The notes under the pieces were generated by a model. The model did not search any database, had not been told where the DNA came from, and saw nothing but the letters and a program-made list of their open reading frames with translations. A stretch of 64,000 nt of DNA from Bosea beijingensis. Its GTDB lineage: Bacteria > Pseudomonadota > Alphaproteobacteria > Rhizobiales > Beijerinckiaceae. Positions 25,573-37,614 of this stretch are shown piece by piece. The stretch covers positions 1,256,811-1,320,810 of the forward strand of contig NZ_CP132359.1 in the NCBI RefSeq assembly GCF_030758975.1. The letters are read 5' to 3'. How positions within the stretch are numbered: position 1 is the first letter of the stretch; each line of letters starts with the position of its first letter. The position numbers and the translations under genes are program-made.

Positions 25573-25743
25573 CCGCGCAGGATTCATCCCGGTAAGCGCT
25601 ACAACCTAAAGGAGAATTCGACACTCCTGACTCAACTCAGGGCTAGACAAACCGGAGCGCTCGGATTCAACTGACACTGATTCGCGGGGATGCGGCACGT
25701 CTCCCGATCTTACTGACGGTAAAGTTCCGAAGGGGGACCGGGC

Positions 25744-28038
<2,295 letters not shown>

Positions 28039-28041
28039 GGC

Positions 28042-30996
28042 TCAGCCGGCCTTCGCCTGCGACAGGACGCGGGTGAAGATCGCCCGCACGCCGGAGCGGA
28101 CCTCGTCCAACTCCGCCTTCAACACCTTCGCATCCGGCCGGCCGACTGCAGTGGCGATGCGGCGCAGCACCCGGGGCGGCACGGCCTTGGGATCGAAGGC
28201 CTCCTCCACCGTGAAGCGCTGCCAGAGCTGGACGTCGCCGATCAGGCGATGCGCTTCCAGCAAGGCCGAGGCATCCCCGTCCGACAGCAGGCCAACCGCC
28301 TTGGCCGCTGCGAAGACCGAGGCCGTATCGTTGACGATCAGGCCGGGATGCGCGCTGGCATAGGCCAGCAGCAGGAACTGGGCGAGGAAGTCGAGATCGG
28401 TGATGCCGCCGGCTGCGAGCTTCAGGTCCCAGGGGTCCTTCTCGCCCTTCTCCTTGGCGATCAGCGCACGCATCTCGGCGACGGCCGCCGCGACCTTGGC
28501 CGGCTCGCGCTTGCGCGAGAGGATCGCGCGGATCGAGGCTTCCACCCGCTTCGCCAGAGCGTCGTCGCCGGCGACTACACGGGCGCGAGTCAGCGCCATC
28601 TCCTCCCAGATCTCGGCCTCACCCTGATGATAGGCCTCGAAGCCGGCGAACTGGGTGGCAGCCGGGCTCTTGTTGCCTGTCGGGCGCAAGCGCATGTCGA
28701 CCTGATAGAGCGTGCCGCGCCGCGTCGGCACGGTCAGCGCCGCGACGAGACGCTGGGTGAAACGGACGTGCCAGGTGACAGGATCAAGGCTGCGGACACC
28801 GTCGCTCGGACCGGCCTCCTCCGGCCGGTCATAAAGCAGGATCAGGTCGAGATCGGACGACGGCGTCAACTCGCCCGCGCCGAGCCGGCCAAGGCCGAGC
28901 ACCACGGTCTCCGCTCCCTCGATCGCGCCATGGTCCTCCGTGAAGGACCGGCGGGTGTCGGTGAAGGCGACGCGCAGGCAGGCTTCCGCCACAGCGCAAT
29001 AGGCCTGTCCCGCCCCTTGTGCCGGGTAGACGCCTGAGAGCAGCCGCGCGCCGACCAGGAAGTTCTCCTGCCGGGCCGCGTCGCGCAAACGGTCGAGCCC
29101 GTCCTCGACGCTCGGCGGCGGCGAACCGACATAATTGCGGATGCGGCGCTCCAGCGCCGCGACATCGAGCACCGCCTGCCCGAAGGCGGGGTCGATGACG
29201 CCGTCGAGGACATGCGGATGCAGGGCTGCAACCTTGGCGAGGCGCGGCGCGCTGCCCAATATCTCGGCGAAGAGCGTCAGCAGGGAATCATGCGAGCGCA
29301 GCAGCGTCAGCAGTTCGACCGCGGCCGGCATGCGGACGAAGGCGTTGTCGAGATGGGCAAGCGCGCCGTCGGGGTCGGCGGTGCGGCCGAGCGCGACGAG
29401 CAAGGCTGGGGTCAATTCCGTCAGCACCTCGCGGGCGCGAGCGCTGGTGACGGCGGCACGGCGGCCGAAATGCCAGCCGCGGACCGTCTCCGCCGCGGTC
29501 GCGCCATCGCGAAAGCCGAGCTTGCCGAGCGTCTCGATGGTCTCGGGATCGGCTTCCGAGCCGGTGAAGCTCAGTGTACCGGCCTCGGAAGCGAGGCTTG
29601 GTCCCTCCTCGAACAGCAGGGCGTAATGTCCCTCAACGCGCCTGGCATGGGCCGTCAGCGCCTTGCCGAAGGCGGTCGTCGAGGGGTAGCCGCAGAAGCG
29701 GGCGAAGGCTTCGAGATCGCCCGCCGCCTTGGGCAGGGTCTGCGTCTGCTCGTCGGCCTGCATCTGCAGGCGGTGCTCGATGGTGCGCAGCCAGCGATAG
29801 GATTCGGAGAGTTCGTCGTGGGCCTGCGGGGTGATCCAGCTCTCGGCCGTCAACTCGCCGAGCATCTCCAGCGTACGCGGGCCGCGCAGGGCCGGACGCC
29901 GGCCGCCGAAGACGAGCTGCTGGGTCTGGACGAAGAACTCGATCTCGCGGATGCCGCCGCGTCCGAGCTTCACGTTATGGCCAGCGACGGCGATGGTCTC
30001 GTGGCCCTTCACGGTCTGGATCTGGCGCTTCATCGCGTGGATGTCGGCGATGGTCGCAAAGTCGAAATACTTGCGCCAGATGAAGGGCGCCAGGTCCTTG
30101 AGGAAGCGCCGGCCGAGCGCGATATCCCCCGCGATCGGCCGCGCCTTGATCATGGCGGCGCGCTCCCAGTTCTGGCCTACCGTCTCGTAATAGGAATAGG
30201 CCGAAGGCAACGAGACGGCGACATGGGTCGAGGCCGGGTCCGGCCGCAGGCGCAGGTCGACGCGGAAGACATAGCCGTCCGGCGTGCGCTCCTGGATGAT
30301 ACGCGCGATCTGCTGGGTCAGCTTGACGAAGAAGCTCGTGGGTTCGCCGACGCCGGCCGCCTCCGCCGCCTCGGGATCGAAGAAGACGACGATATCGATG
30401 TCGGAGGAATAGTTCAGCTCGCCGGCACCGTGCTTGCCGAGCGCCAGCACGACGAGGCCGGAGCCGGTGCCGGGATCGGCGAGATCCGCGAGATTGATCC
30501 GACCGAGATCGGCCGCCTGACGCAGGACATGGTTGGCGGCAAGCCGCGTTGCCGTATCGGCGGTCGCGGTGAGTGCGGCCGTCACGGTCTCGACATCCCA
30601 GGCGCCGCCGATGTCGGCAAGCGCGATCAGCAGCGCCATGGCGCGGCGAAAACGGCGCAGCTCGCGCATCAGGTCGGCGGTTTCGCAGCCGGCCTCGGCG
30701 AAGGCCGCGATGCCGGCGAGTAATGCGTCGCGGCGTGCCTCCGGCGCTTCCGTCAGGCTGGCGAGCAAACCAGCCGGGTCGAAGCGCGTGATCTGGGTCA
30801 GGAACGGCGAATGGGCGAGGATGCCGGCGACCAGCGCGGCGCTACGCGGGTGTTCGGCCAGATGCGCGGTCAGCGCCTCGGCAGCTTCCTCGTCGTGCAG
30901 CCGGTCGATCAATTCGCGCTTCAGCAGCACCTCGGCCTTGGCCTTCGCCGGCAGGACCGGCGCAGTCTCGAGCCTGTCACAGAGCCGTTCCGCCAT
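28042..30996 (-). CDS. glnE: Bifunctional glutamine synthetase adenylyltransferase/deadenylase GlnE
   Basis: GlnE attaches AMP to a tyrosine of glutamine synthetase and removes it, under control of PII proteins, adjusting ammonia assimilation. The 984-residue product has two nucleotidyltransferase domains: YSSDIDIVVFFD in the N-terminal deadenylase half and TPSSDLDLILLYD in the C-terminal adenylase half. A GlnD/PII-type helical linker follows each. Length matches the family (about 950-990). It ends only 3 bases from the convergent PleC-like gene and lies 16 bases after the two-component kinase gene. Confidence 0.96.
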   Translation of the reverse strand: MAERLCDRLETAPVLPAKAKAEVLLKRELIDRLHDEEAAEALTAHLAEHPRSAALVAGILAHSPFLTQITRFDPAGLLASLTEAPEARRDALLAGIAAFAEAGCETADLMRELRRFRRAMALLIALADIGGAWDVETVTAALTATADTATRLAANHVLRQAADLGRINLADLADPGTGSGLVVLALGKHGAGELNYSSDIDIVVFFDPEAAEAAGVGEPTSFFVKLTQQIARIIQERTPDGYVFRVDLRLRPDPASTHVAVSLPSAYSYYETVGQNWERAAMIKARPIAGDIALGRRFLKDLAPFIWRKYFDFATIADIHAMKRQIQTVKGHETIAVAGHNVKLGRGGIREIEFFVQTQQLVFGGRRPALRGPRTLEMLGELTAESWITPQAHDELSESYRWLRTIEHRLQMQADEQTQTLPKAAGDLEAFARFCGYPSTTAFGKALTAHARRVEGHYALLFEEGPSLASEAGTLSFTGSEADPETIETLGKLGFRDGATAAETVRGWHFGRRAAVTSARAREVLTELTPALLVALGRTADPDGALAHLDNAFVRMPAAVELLTLLRSHDSLLTLFAEILGSAPRLAKVAALHPHVLDGVIDPAFGQAVLDVAALERRIRNYVGSPPPSVEDGLDRLRDAARQENFLVGARLLSGVYPAQGAGQAYCAVAEACLRVAFTDTRRSFTEDHGAIEGAETVVLGLGRLGAGELTPSSDLDLILLYDRPEEAGPSDGVRSLDPVTWHVRFTQRLVAALTVPTRRGTLYQVDMRLRPTGNKSPAATQFAGFEAYHQGEAEIWEEMALTRARVVAGDDALAKRVEASIRAILSRKREPAKVAAAVAEMRALIAKEKGEKDPWDLKLAAGGITDLDFLAQFLLLAYASAHPGLIVNDTASVFAAAKAVGLLSDGDASALLEAHRLIGDVQLWQRFTVEEAFDPKAVPPRVLRRIATAVGRPDAKVLKAELDEVRSGVRAIFTRVLSQAKAG

Positions 30997-31012
30997 CGCG
31001 CATCATCCTGCC

Positions 31013-32512
31013 TCAGTGGGTCGGCACGCCAGCAGGGTTTGACGCCGCTGTCGAGGCGGCAGGCTCGGCAAGGACCGGCGTGTCCACAGGCTTAGGCGCA
31101 TCGGCCGGCAGGAGGATGACGACGCGCAGGCCCGGCGCATTGTCCTCCAGCCTGAGCTGACCGCCATGCAGGCGCACCACGCCGGCTGCCAAGGACAGTC
31201 CGAGACCGAAGCCCGGCTTGCTGCGGCTGGCATCCAGCCGCACGAAACGGTCGAGCACGCGTCCGCGATCGACCTCGGGGATGCCGGGGCCGTGATCGGC
31301 AACGGACAACTCGACCTGATCGCCGATCTTGCGGGCCCCGACGGCCACGGTGCCGTCGCCGCCCTGCTCCGGCGCGCCGTATTTCAGGGCGTTGTCGATC
31401 AGGTTGTTAAGGGCCTGCCCGATCAGCTCGCGATTGCCGCGGATTTTCAGGTTCGGGGCGACCGCTGAGGTAAGCGACAGGCCGGCCTCCTCGGCGAGCG
31501 GCTCATAGAGTTCGGCGAGGCCGGAGACGATCTCGGAGACGTCGAGATCGCTCATGTTGTCGCTGATGCGGCCGGCTTCCAGCCGCGCGATCATCAGCAG
31601 CGCATTGAAGACGCGGATCAGGTTGTCCGCCTCCTCGATCGCGCCGTCGAGCGCGGCGCGCAGCTCGTCCGGCGATCGCGCCGTGCGCAGCGCCTCCTCG
31701 GCGCGGTTGCGCAGGCGGGTCAGCGGCGTCTTGAGGTCATGAGCGATGTTGTCGGTGACCTGCTGCATCCCGGCCATCAACTCGCCGATGCGATCGAGCA
31801 TGGCATTGAGGTTGAGCGCGAGCCGGTCGAGCTCGTCGCCGGTGCCGGTAATGGCGAGCCTGCCCTTGAGGTCGCCTTCCATGATGCCATGCGCGGTCTC
31901 GCTCATGCCGTCGATGCGCTTCAGCACGCGCCGCGCCACGAACCAGCTCGCAAAGCAGCCGAGGATGAAGACCAGTGCCAGCGACCAGCCGGCAGCGCGG
32001 CGGATGACGATGCCGAGCCGCTCGCGCTCCTCTAGGTCACGGCCGACGAGAAGTCGGAATCCTGCCGGCAGCAGGTAGACGCGCACGAGCGCATGGCTCG
32101 ACCGGTCGACCGTCTCGCTGGAGCGGGCATATTCGATCTCGCTCTCGCCGGTGCGGTCGAGCGTGCCGGGCGGGATCGCCTCGACATTGCCGGCGATGCG
32201 CTCGCCGACCGGCGTAGTGACGAGATAGAGCGAGGCGCCGGGCGCCCGCGAGCGGCGCTCGACGATGTTGACGAGGCGACGGATGCCGCCCTGGCGCTGC
32301 TGCTCGGCCAGGCCCTGGATCTCGGCATCGATGGTCGAGCGGATCTGGTCGTCGAGCAGCCGCCTGGCATTCCAGGCGACGTAACCCAGCACGAAGGCGG
32401 CGAAGAGCGCGAAGATGACGAGATAGGCCGCCGTCAGCTTGAAGGCGGTCGTGCGGAACAGCGTCGGCAGGAACTTCTGGCGTTTCCGCGGAATAGCGTC
32501 AGCGGCTGTCAC
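31013..32512 (-). CDS. Two-component sensor histidine kinase
   Basis: This 499-residue inner-membrane kinase has a first helix near residues 25-47, a periplasmic domain, a second helix (LALVFILGCFASWF), a HAMP domain (RRVLKRIDGMSETAHGIM), the phosphoacceptor HDLKTPLTRLRNR, and an ATPase with NLIDNALKYG, DHGPGIPE and GFGLGLSL. A GTG start overlaps the stop of the response-regulator gene by 14 bases, so they are partners. The pair sits between degP and glnE, an arrangement also seen in rhizobia. The signal is unknown; an envelope stress role is suggested by degP. Confidence 0.92.
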   Translation of the reverse strand: MTAADAIPRKRQKFLPTLFRTTAFKLTAAYLVIFALFAAFVLGYVAWNARRLLDDQIRSTIDAEIQGLAEQQRQGGIRRLVNIVERRSRAPGASLYLVTTPVGERIAGNVEAIPPGTLDRTGESEIEYARSSETVDRSSHALVRVYLLPAGFRLLVGRDLEERERLGIVIRRAAGWSLALVFILGCFASWFVARRVLKRIDGMSETAHGIMEGDLKGRLAITGTGDELDRLALNLNAMLDRIGELMAGMQQVTDNIAHDLKTPLTRLRNRAEEALRTARSPDELRAALDGAIEEADNLIRVFNALLMIARLEAGRISDNMSDLDVSEIVSGLAELYEPLAEEAGLSLTSAVAPNLKIRGNRELIGQALNNLIDNALKYGAPEQGGDGTVAVGARKIGDQVELSVADHGPGIPEVDRGRVLDRFVRLDASRSKPGFGLGLSLAAGVVRLHGGQLRLEDNAPGLRVVILLPADAPKPVDTPVLAEPAASTAASNPAGVPTH

Positions 32513-33179
32513 GGACCATGTATCCCGCGCCGCGGATGGTGTGAATCATCGGCGGCTCGAAGCCCTTGTCGACCTTGGCGCGCAGGCGGCTGACATGCAC
32601 GTCGATGACATTGGTCTGAGGGTCGAAATGATAGTCCCAGACGTTCTCCAGCAGCATGGTGCGCGTCACGACCTGGCCGGCATGCTTCATGAGGTATTCG
32701 AGCAGGCGGAACTCGCGCGGCTGCAGCACGATCTCCTGCCCCTCGCGGGTGACGCGATGCGCCAGCCGGTCGAGCACCAACTCGCCGACGCGATAGGTGG
32801 TCGGCTCGGAGGCGGGTGCGCCGCGCCGGCGGGCCAGCACCTCGACGCGGGCGAGCAGTTCCGAGAAGGCATAGGGCTTGGGCAGGTAGTCGTCGCCGCC
32901 GGCGCGCAGGCCCTTCACCCGGTCGTCGACCTGGGCGAGCGCAGAGAGGATCAAGGCCGGCGTGTCGTCCTTCTGCTCGCGCAGCGACCGGATCAACGAG
33001 AGCCCGTCAAGGCGTGGCAGCATGCGGTCGATGACCAGCACGTCATAGCCGCCGCCTTCGGCCATGGCATAGCCTTCCAGCCCGTCCGCGGCATGGTCGG
33101 CGACATGGCCGACCTCGCGGAACGCCTTGGTCAGATAGGCCGCAGCCTCGGCATCATCTTCGACGATCAGGAGTCGCAT
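32499..33179 (-). CDS. OmpR/TctD-type response regulator
   Basis: The 226-residue product has a receiver domain with the acidic pair EDD at 7-9, phosphoacceptor Asp51 in LVIDRMLPRLDG and the conserved Lys in PKPYAFSE, joined to an OmpR winged helix ending RLRAKVDKGFEPPMIHTIRGAGYM. It overlaps the start of its cognate kinase gene. A terminator separates it from degP upstream, so it probably has its own promoter in 33180-33210. Confidence 0.94.
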   Translation of the reverse strand: MRLLIVEDDAEAAAYLTKAFREVGHVADHAADGLEGYAMAEGGGYDVLVIDRMLPRLDGLSLIRSLREQKDDTPALILSALAQVDDRVKGLRAGGDDYLPKPYAFSELLARVEVLARRRGAPASEPTTYRVGELVLDRLAHRVTREGQEIVLQPREFRLLEYLMKHAGQVVTRTMLLENVWDYHFDPQTNVIDVHVSRLRAKVDKGFEPPMIHTIRGAGYMVRDSR

Positions 33180-33210
33180 AGGCCAACCCTAGCTCAAGAA
33201 ACGCGAAAAC

Positions 33211-33241
33211 GGCAGGCCGGAGGATACGCATCCGGCCTGCC
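33211..33241 (-). terminator. Rho-independent terminator after degP
   Basis: A perfect 11-bp stem (GGCAGGCCGGA with its complement) and a 9-base loop are followed on the minus strand by GTTTTC. A second inverted repeat, CCCTCGGT and ACCGAGGG, lies at 33258-33287 in the same spacer. Confidence 0.8.
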
Positions 33242-33302
33242 GCCGCGACGGCAAAGTCCCTCGGTCGGGGCGACAGGGAACCGAGGGGCCTGCCAGCTCC
33301 GA

Positions 33303-34472
33303 TCAGGCCGCCGGCTGGCGGCCGACCTCGAAGGTCACATCACGCGACTTGCCTTCGCGGTAGATGGTGATCGTGGCCTTGGTGCCCGGAGCGAAGGTCG
33401 CGATCTTGCGCGAGAGCTCGCGGGCGTCCTTGATCGCCTCGCCATTGACTGCGGTGATGGTGTCACCGCGGCGGATGCCGGCCTTCGCGGCCGGGCCATT
33501 GCCCTGCGCCTCGGCGACGAGCGCGCCCTTGGCATCCTTCAGGCCGATGGCATCAGCCATCTCGGTCGTGACCGGCTGAATCTGCACGCCGATGAAGCCG
33601 CGCGCCACCGTGCCGTCCTTCTTGAGCGACTCGACCACCTGCTTGACGGTGGAGGCGGGAATCGCGAAGGCGATGCCGACATTGCCGCCGGAGGGCGAGT
33701 AGATCGCCGTGTTGACGCCGACGACCTCGCCATTCTGGTTGAAGGTCGGGCCGCCCGAATTGCCGCGGTTGATCGGCGCATCGATCTGGATGAAGTCGTC
33801 ATAGGGACCGGAGCCGATGTCGCGGCCCTGGGCCGAGACGATGCCCGCCGTGACCGTTCCGCCGAGGCCGAAGGGGTTGCCGATCGCCAGCACCCAATCG
33901 CCGATCCGCGCCTTGGCATCGGCGAGCTCGACATACGGATAACTGCCGCTGTCCTTGACCTTGAGCAGGGCGAGATCGGTACGCGGATCGGTGCCGACGA
34001 CCTTGGCTTCGAGCGTCTTGCCGGTATCGGTGACGAGCTGGACCTCGACCGCGTTCTCGACGACGTGATTGTTGGTCACGACATAGCCGTCCTGGCTGAC
34101 GAAGAAGCCGGAGCCCTGGGACATGCTCTGGCGCGGCTGCGGCCGGTTCGGCATGGCACCCTCGCCGCGCTCCCGGAAGAAGCGGCGGAGCTGCGGGGGA
34201 ATGTCGTCGAGGCTCTCGTCGCCGGCGGAGGCGACCTGTGCCTTAACGCGGACGGAGACGACGGCCGGCTTCACCTTCTCGACAAGGTCGGCAAAGGAGG
34301 GCAGCGCCGTCTGTGCGCCGGAGAGCTGGATCGGCTGCGCGATGGCATTGTGGTTCTGCATCAGGGCGCTGTCGGCGATGCCGGCGGCGAGGCCGATGCC
34401 GAGGATGGCGGTGCCGGCGAGAAGGGCACCGCGCTTCAGGATGGACTTGCGGTTTTCGGTCTGTGTCGTCAT
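33303..34472 (-). CDS. degP: DegP/HtrA-family periplasmic serine protease, one PDZ domain
   Basis: DegP/HtrA proteases degrade or refold damaged envelope proteins. The 389-residue product has an N-terminal hydrophobic signal/anchor (about residues 15-32), the protease domain with His136 (NNHVV), Asp166 (TDLALL) and Ser239 (GNSGGP), and one PDZ domain (about 290-385). Typical rhizobial DegP has two PDZ domains and about 480-510 residues, so this one is of the shorter DegS/HtrA kind. ATG 34472 has an AGAGG site; the open frame runs 49 codons further upstream without similarity. It has a terminator and leads into the two-component pair. Confidence 0.92.
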   Translation of the reverse strand: MTTQTENRKSILKRGALLAGTAILGIGLAAGIADSALMQNHNAIAQPIQLSGAQTALPSFADLVEKVKPAVVSVRVKAQVASAGDESLDDIPPQLRRFFRERGEGAMPNRPQPRQSMSQGSGFFVSQDGYVVTNNHVVENAVEVQLVTDTGKTLEAKVVGTDPRTDLALLKVKDSGSYPYVELADAKARIGDWVLAIGNPFGLGGTVTAGIVSAQGRDIGSGPYDDFIQIDAPINRGNSGGPTFNQNGEVVGVNTAIYSPSGGNVGIAFAIPASTVKQVVESLKKDGTVARGFIGVQIQPVTTEMADAIGLKDAKGALVAEAQGNGPAAKAGIRRGDTITAVNGEAIKDARELSRKIATFAPGTKATITIYREGKSRDVTFEVGRQPAA

Positions 34473-34662
34473 GGCGGGAACCTCTTGGAGCGACAGGGCG
34501 CTTTCCCCTGCTCGTGACGAGGACCATGATGCCCGCCGCCTTACGCGGCTTTGGCCTGAAGATGACGGTTTCGTAAGGTTCGACCCAAGGCCAACGCCGG
34601 GCGCCTTGACGGTGGGCATCTCCCTGGCGCTCCTTTGGCACCGGGACGGGAGGACTTTGCCG

Positions 34663-35156
34663 ATGCGTATGATCTGGGGCGTTTCGTTTGTTGCAGCCTG
34701 CCTGAGCGGTCCGGCGCTGGCGCAGCAGGAATCTGCCTATCGTTCAGGGCTAGGGGTTGCCCAGTCGCGCGGATACCAAACGCCGATTGCTATGCGCGCG
34801 TCTTCGCGAAACATGCCGTCGTCGTGGAAAAGCCGAACGGCCGGCGCGGCTGGTATGCCGCCTCGACCCCCGCCTACAATGCAGAGCAACGCTCCCGCTG
34901 CGGCATCGACCGGCTGGAGGATCTCGCCGCACGGCGCGAGGAGCCGCGCTCACGAGGAAACGTCCATCGTGCGGGCATGGGAGTGGCGGCCCAACGTGGC
35001 TACAGCGGTCGCGAGGCAAGCTGCTTCGCGCAGGTCTATGCGACTTACGCCGCGCCGCGTCCGGCCGAACGTGGCCGCTTGAATTACGCGATCCCCGCCA
35101 GGTCGGCGCACGCCTATTCGCAGGAGCTATTCCAGCGCTGCGGGATCAGCCGCTAG
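34663..35156 (+). pseudogene. Frameshifted secreted two-repeat Cys protein
   Basis: A signal peptide in one frame (start ATG 34663 after GGGAGG; MRMIWGVSFVAACLSGPALAQ cleaves after AQ) leads to GLGVAQSRGYQ, and the matching continuation NADCYARVFAKH appears in the -1 frame from about 34779 to the stop at 35156. The protein would have two similar repeats: GLGVAQSRGY ... DCYARVF ... AEQRSRCGI and GMGVAAQRGY ... SCFAQVY ... SQELFQRCGI. No slippery heptamer is at the join, so a mutation or sequence error is likelier than programmed shifting. I do not recognise the family. It runs convergent to ccmH and overlaps it by 11 bases. Confidence 0.6.
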
Positions 35157-35634
35157 ACTTATCGTCCGGTCCGACCAGCGCCGCGAGCCGCGCCTGTTCC
35201 TCGATCGATAGCGCGCTTGAAGCGCCCACCTCGGCCACTCTCAGCCGCGCACGCCGCCAGACGAAAGCCAACGCGAAGAGCAGGATGACGAACGGCGCGC
35301 CCCAGAGCAGCAGCGTATGCGCGTTGAAGGGCGGGCGCAGCAGCACGAAATCGCCATAGCGGGCGACGACGAAATCGACCACGGCCTTGTCGTCATCGCC
35401 GGCAACGAGGCGTTCGCGGACGAGAATGCGCAGGTCACGGGCGAGCGGCGCGTCGGAATCGTCGATCGACTGATTCTGGCAAACGAGGCAGCGCAGCCCG
35501 CCGGAGATCGCGCGCGCCCGCTGCTCCAGCGCCGCGTTGGGCAGGATCTCGTCGGGCTGTACGGCCCACGCGCCAGGCGCAGCCGCCAGCAGCATCAGGC
35601 CGAGGAAGAGAGCGATCCGCCACATCGCCCTCAC
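35146..35634 (-). CDS. ccmH: Cytochrome c-type biogenesis protein CcmH (CycL)
   Basis: CcmH keeps the haem-binding cysteines of apocytochrome c reduced before haem ligation, with CcmF. The 162-residue product has a signal peptide (MWRIALFLGLMLLAAAPGAWA), the redox motif LRCLVCQNQSIDDS with Cys49 and Cys52, and a membrane helix near residues 107-127. The GTG start at 35634 overlaps the ccmF stop (GTGA); an ATG at 35625 is also possible. It is the last gene of the ccmIEFH operon. Confidence 0.95.
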   Translation of the reverse strand: MRAMWRIALFLGLMLLAAAPGAWAVQPDEILPNAALEQRARAISGGLRCLVCQNQSIDDSDAPLARDLRILVRERLVAGDDDKAVVDFVVARYGDFVLLRPPFNAHTLLLWGAPFVILLFALAFVWRRARLRVAEVGASSALSIEEQARLAALVGPDDKSSG

Positions 35635-37607
35635 TCTGCCGGCTGAAAGGCCGCTGCAGGAGCGGCACGCTTGGGGGCTGCGAGGCGGAAGCGCCGGTCG
35701 GTCAGCGAGAGCCCGCCGCCGAGCGCCATGACCAGCGAGCCGATCCAGATCAGCAGGATCAGCGGCTTGTCGTAGAGGCGCACCGCGACACCGCCGTCCT
35801 GCGCCTCGCCGAGGCTGATATAGGCCTGGCTCAAGCCGTCCGTCCTGATTCCGGCCTCGGTCGTCGGCATGGAACGGGCCGTGTAGACGCGCTTGGACGC
35901 TTCGACCGGTGCGAGTTCGCGATCGCCCGAGAAAACCTGAAAACGGGCGACCTCGGCCCGGAAATTCGGGCCGGTGCGCGGCGACATGGCCTCGAGGGTG
36001 ATCGTGTAGCGGCCGCTGGTCAGGCGTTCGCCGGGCTTCAGGACCGTGATCGCCTCGGTGCTCCAGGCCTGAGCGGCTATGCCGATGATGCTCAAGCCGA
36101 TGCCGGCATGGGCGAGAGCCGAGCCCCAGGCCGAACGCGGCAGGCCACGCGCCCGCGACAGCATCGCCCGCCAGCCACTGGCGCGGGTGACGATCCGCTC
36201 GGCGATCTCGAAGCCGGCACCAAGGACGAGGAAGACACCAAGTCCGACACCGAGCGGCGCGAGAACCGGCCCACCGCGCGTAAAGGAGAGCAGTGCCAGA
36301 GCGGCGAGCACCGCCAACCCGAAGGCGAAGGCATTGCGCTGCGCCGCGCCGAGAAGATCGCCGCGCTTCCAGGCCAGCGACTGGCCGATCGGCAGGAGAA
36401 GCAGCAGCGGCACCATCACCGGCACGAAGGTCGCGTTGTAGAAGGGCGGGCCGACCGAGATCTTGTCGCCGGTCACCACCTCCAGCAGCAGCGGATAGAG
36501 CGTTCCGACGAAAACCGTGGCGCAGGCCGTCGCCAGGAAGACGTTATTGACGACGAGCGCACTCTCCCGGGAGACCGGCGCGAAGAGCCCGCCCTGCCGC
36601 AGCAGGGGCGCGCGCCAGGCGAAGAGCGCCAGCGAACCGCCGACGAAGAAGATCAGGATGAGGAGGATGAAGAGGCCACGCGAGGGGTCGGCGGCGAAGG
36701 AATGGACCGAGGTCAGCACGCCAGAGCGGACGATGAAGGCGCCGAGCAGAGAGAGCGAGAAGGTCAGGATCGCGAGCAGGATCGTCCAGACCTTCAGCGC
36801 GTCGCGCTTCTCCATCACCACGGTCGAGTGGACCAGGGCCGTGCCGGCAAGCCAGGGCATGAAGGAGGCGTTCTCGACGGGGTCCCAGAACCACCAGCCG
36901 CCCCAGCCGAGCTCGTAATAGGCCCAGTAGGAGCCCATCGCGATGCCGAGCGTCAGGAAGGTCCAGGCCAGCAGCGTCCAAGGCCGCACGGCGCGCGCCC
37001 ACATCGCGTCGATGCGCCCGTCGATCAGGGCAGCGACGGCGAAGGCATAGGTGATCGAGAAGCCGACATAGCCGACATAGAGCAGCGGCGGATGGATCGC
37101 GAGGCCGAGGTCCTGCAGGATCGGGTTGAGGTCCTGCCCATCGGCCGGCACCGGCGACAGGCGCTCGAACGGGTTCGAGGTCAGCAGGGTGAAGGCGAGG
37201 AAGGCGGCCGCGACGAGCCCCTGTACCGCGAGCGCACCGGCCCGCAAGCGCGGCGGCAGCGAACGGCGCGACAATGCGACAAGCGCCCCGAACAGCGTCA
37301 GGATCAGCACCCAGAGCAGCAGCGAGCCTTCGTGGTTGCCCCAGACGGAGGTGAATTTATAGATCAGCGGTTGTGTCGAATGGGAATTGGCGACGACGTT
37401 GCCCACCGAGAAGTCCGAGCGGACATAGGACGTGACCAGGGCCGCGAAGGACAGCGCGACCAGCGCGAAGGAGACCAGCGCCGCGCTGCTGCCGACCGAA
37501 GCCAGCGTCCGGTCTTGCCGGAACACGCCCCAGAGCGGCACCAACGCCTGGATCACGGAGACGCCGAACGCAAGCGCCAGTGCGTAATGGCCGATTTCGA
37601 CGATCAT
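35631..37607 (-). CDS. ccmF: Cytochrome c haem lyase subunit CcmF (CycK)
   Basis: CcmF is the membrane core of the haem-apocytochrome ligation complex. The 658-residue product has about 15 hydrophobic segments and the haem-handling WWD-type motif GWGGWWFWDPVENASF near residue 235, plus conserved histidines in the flanking loops. ATG 37607 begins VEIGHYALALAFG, the family N-terminus; the open frame extends 14 codons into ccmE. It follows ccmE by 7 bases and overlaps ccmH. Confidence 0.96.
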   Translation of the reverse strand: MIVEIGHYALALAFGVSVIQALVPLWGVFRQDRTLASVGSSAALVSFALVALSFAALVTSYVRSDFSVGNVVANSHSTQPLIYKFTSVWGNHEGSLLLWVLILTLFGALVALSRRSLPPRLRAGALAVQGLVAAAFLAFTLLTSNPFERLSPVPADGQDLNPILQDLGLAIHPPLLYVGYVGFSITYAFAVAALIDGRIDAMWARAVRPWTLLAWTFLTLGIAMGSYWAYYELGWGGWWFWDPVENASFMPWLAGTALVHSTVVMEKRDALKVWTILLAILTFSLSLLGAFIVRSGVLTSVHSFAADPSRGLFILLILIFFVGGSLALFAWRAPLLRQGGLFAPVSRESALVVNNVFLATACATVFVGTLYPLLLEVVTGDKISVGPPFYNATFVPVMVPLLLLLPIGQSLAWKRGDLLGAAQRNAFAFGLAVLAALALLSFTRGGPVLAPLGVGLGVFLVLGAGFEIAERIVTRASGWRAMLSRARGLPRSAWGSALAHAGIGLSIIGIAAQAWSTEAITVLKPGERLTSGRYTITLEAMSPRTGPNFRAEVARFQVFSGDRELAPVEASKRVYTARSMPTTEAGIRTDGLSQAYISLGEAQDGGVAVRLYDKPLILLIWIGSLVMALGGGLSLTDRRFRLAAPKRAAPAAAFQPAE

Positions 37608-37614
37608 GCGCGAC

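Noticed and set aside
34774..34785. Programmed -1 frameshift in the secreted repeat protein
   Set aside because: No X-XXY-YYZ heptamer or following strong hairpin was seen; a mutation or sequence error is simpler.
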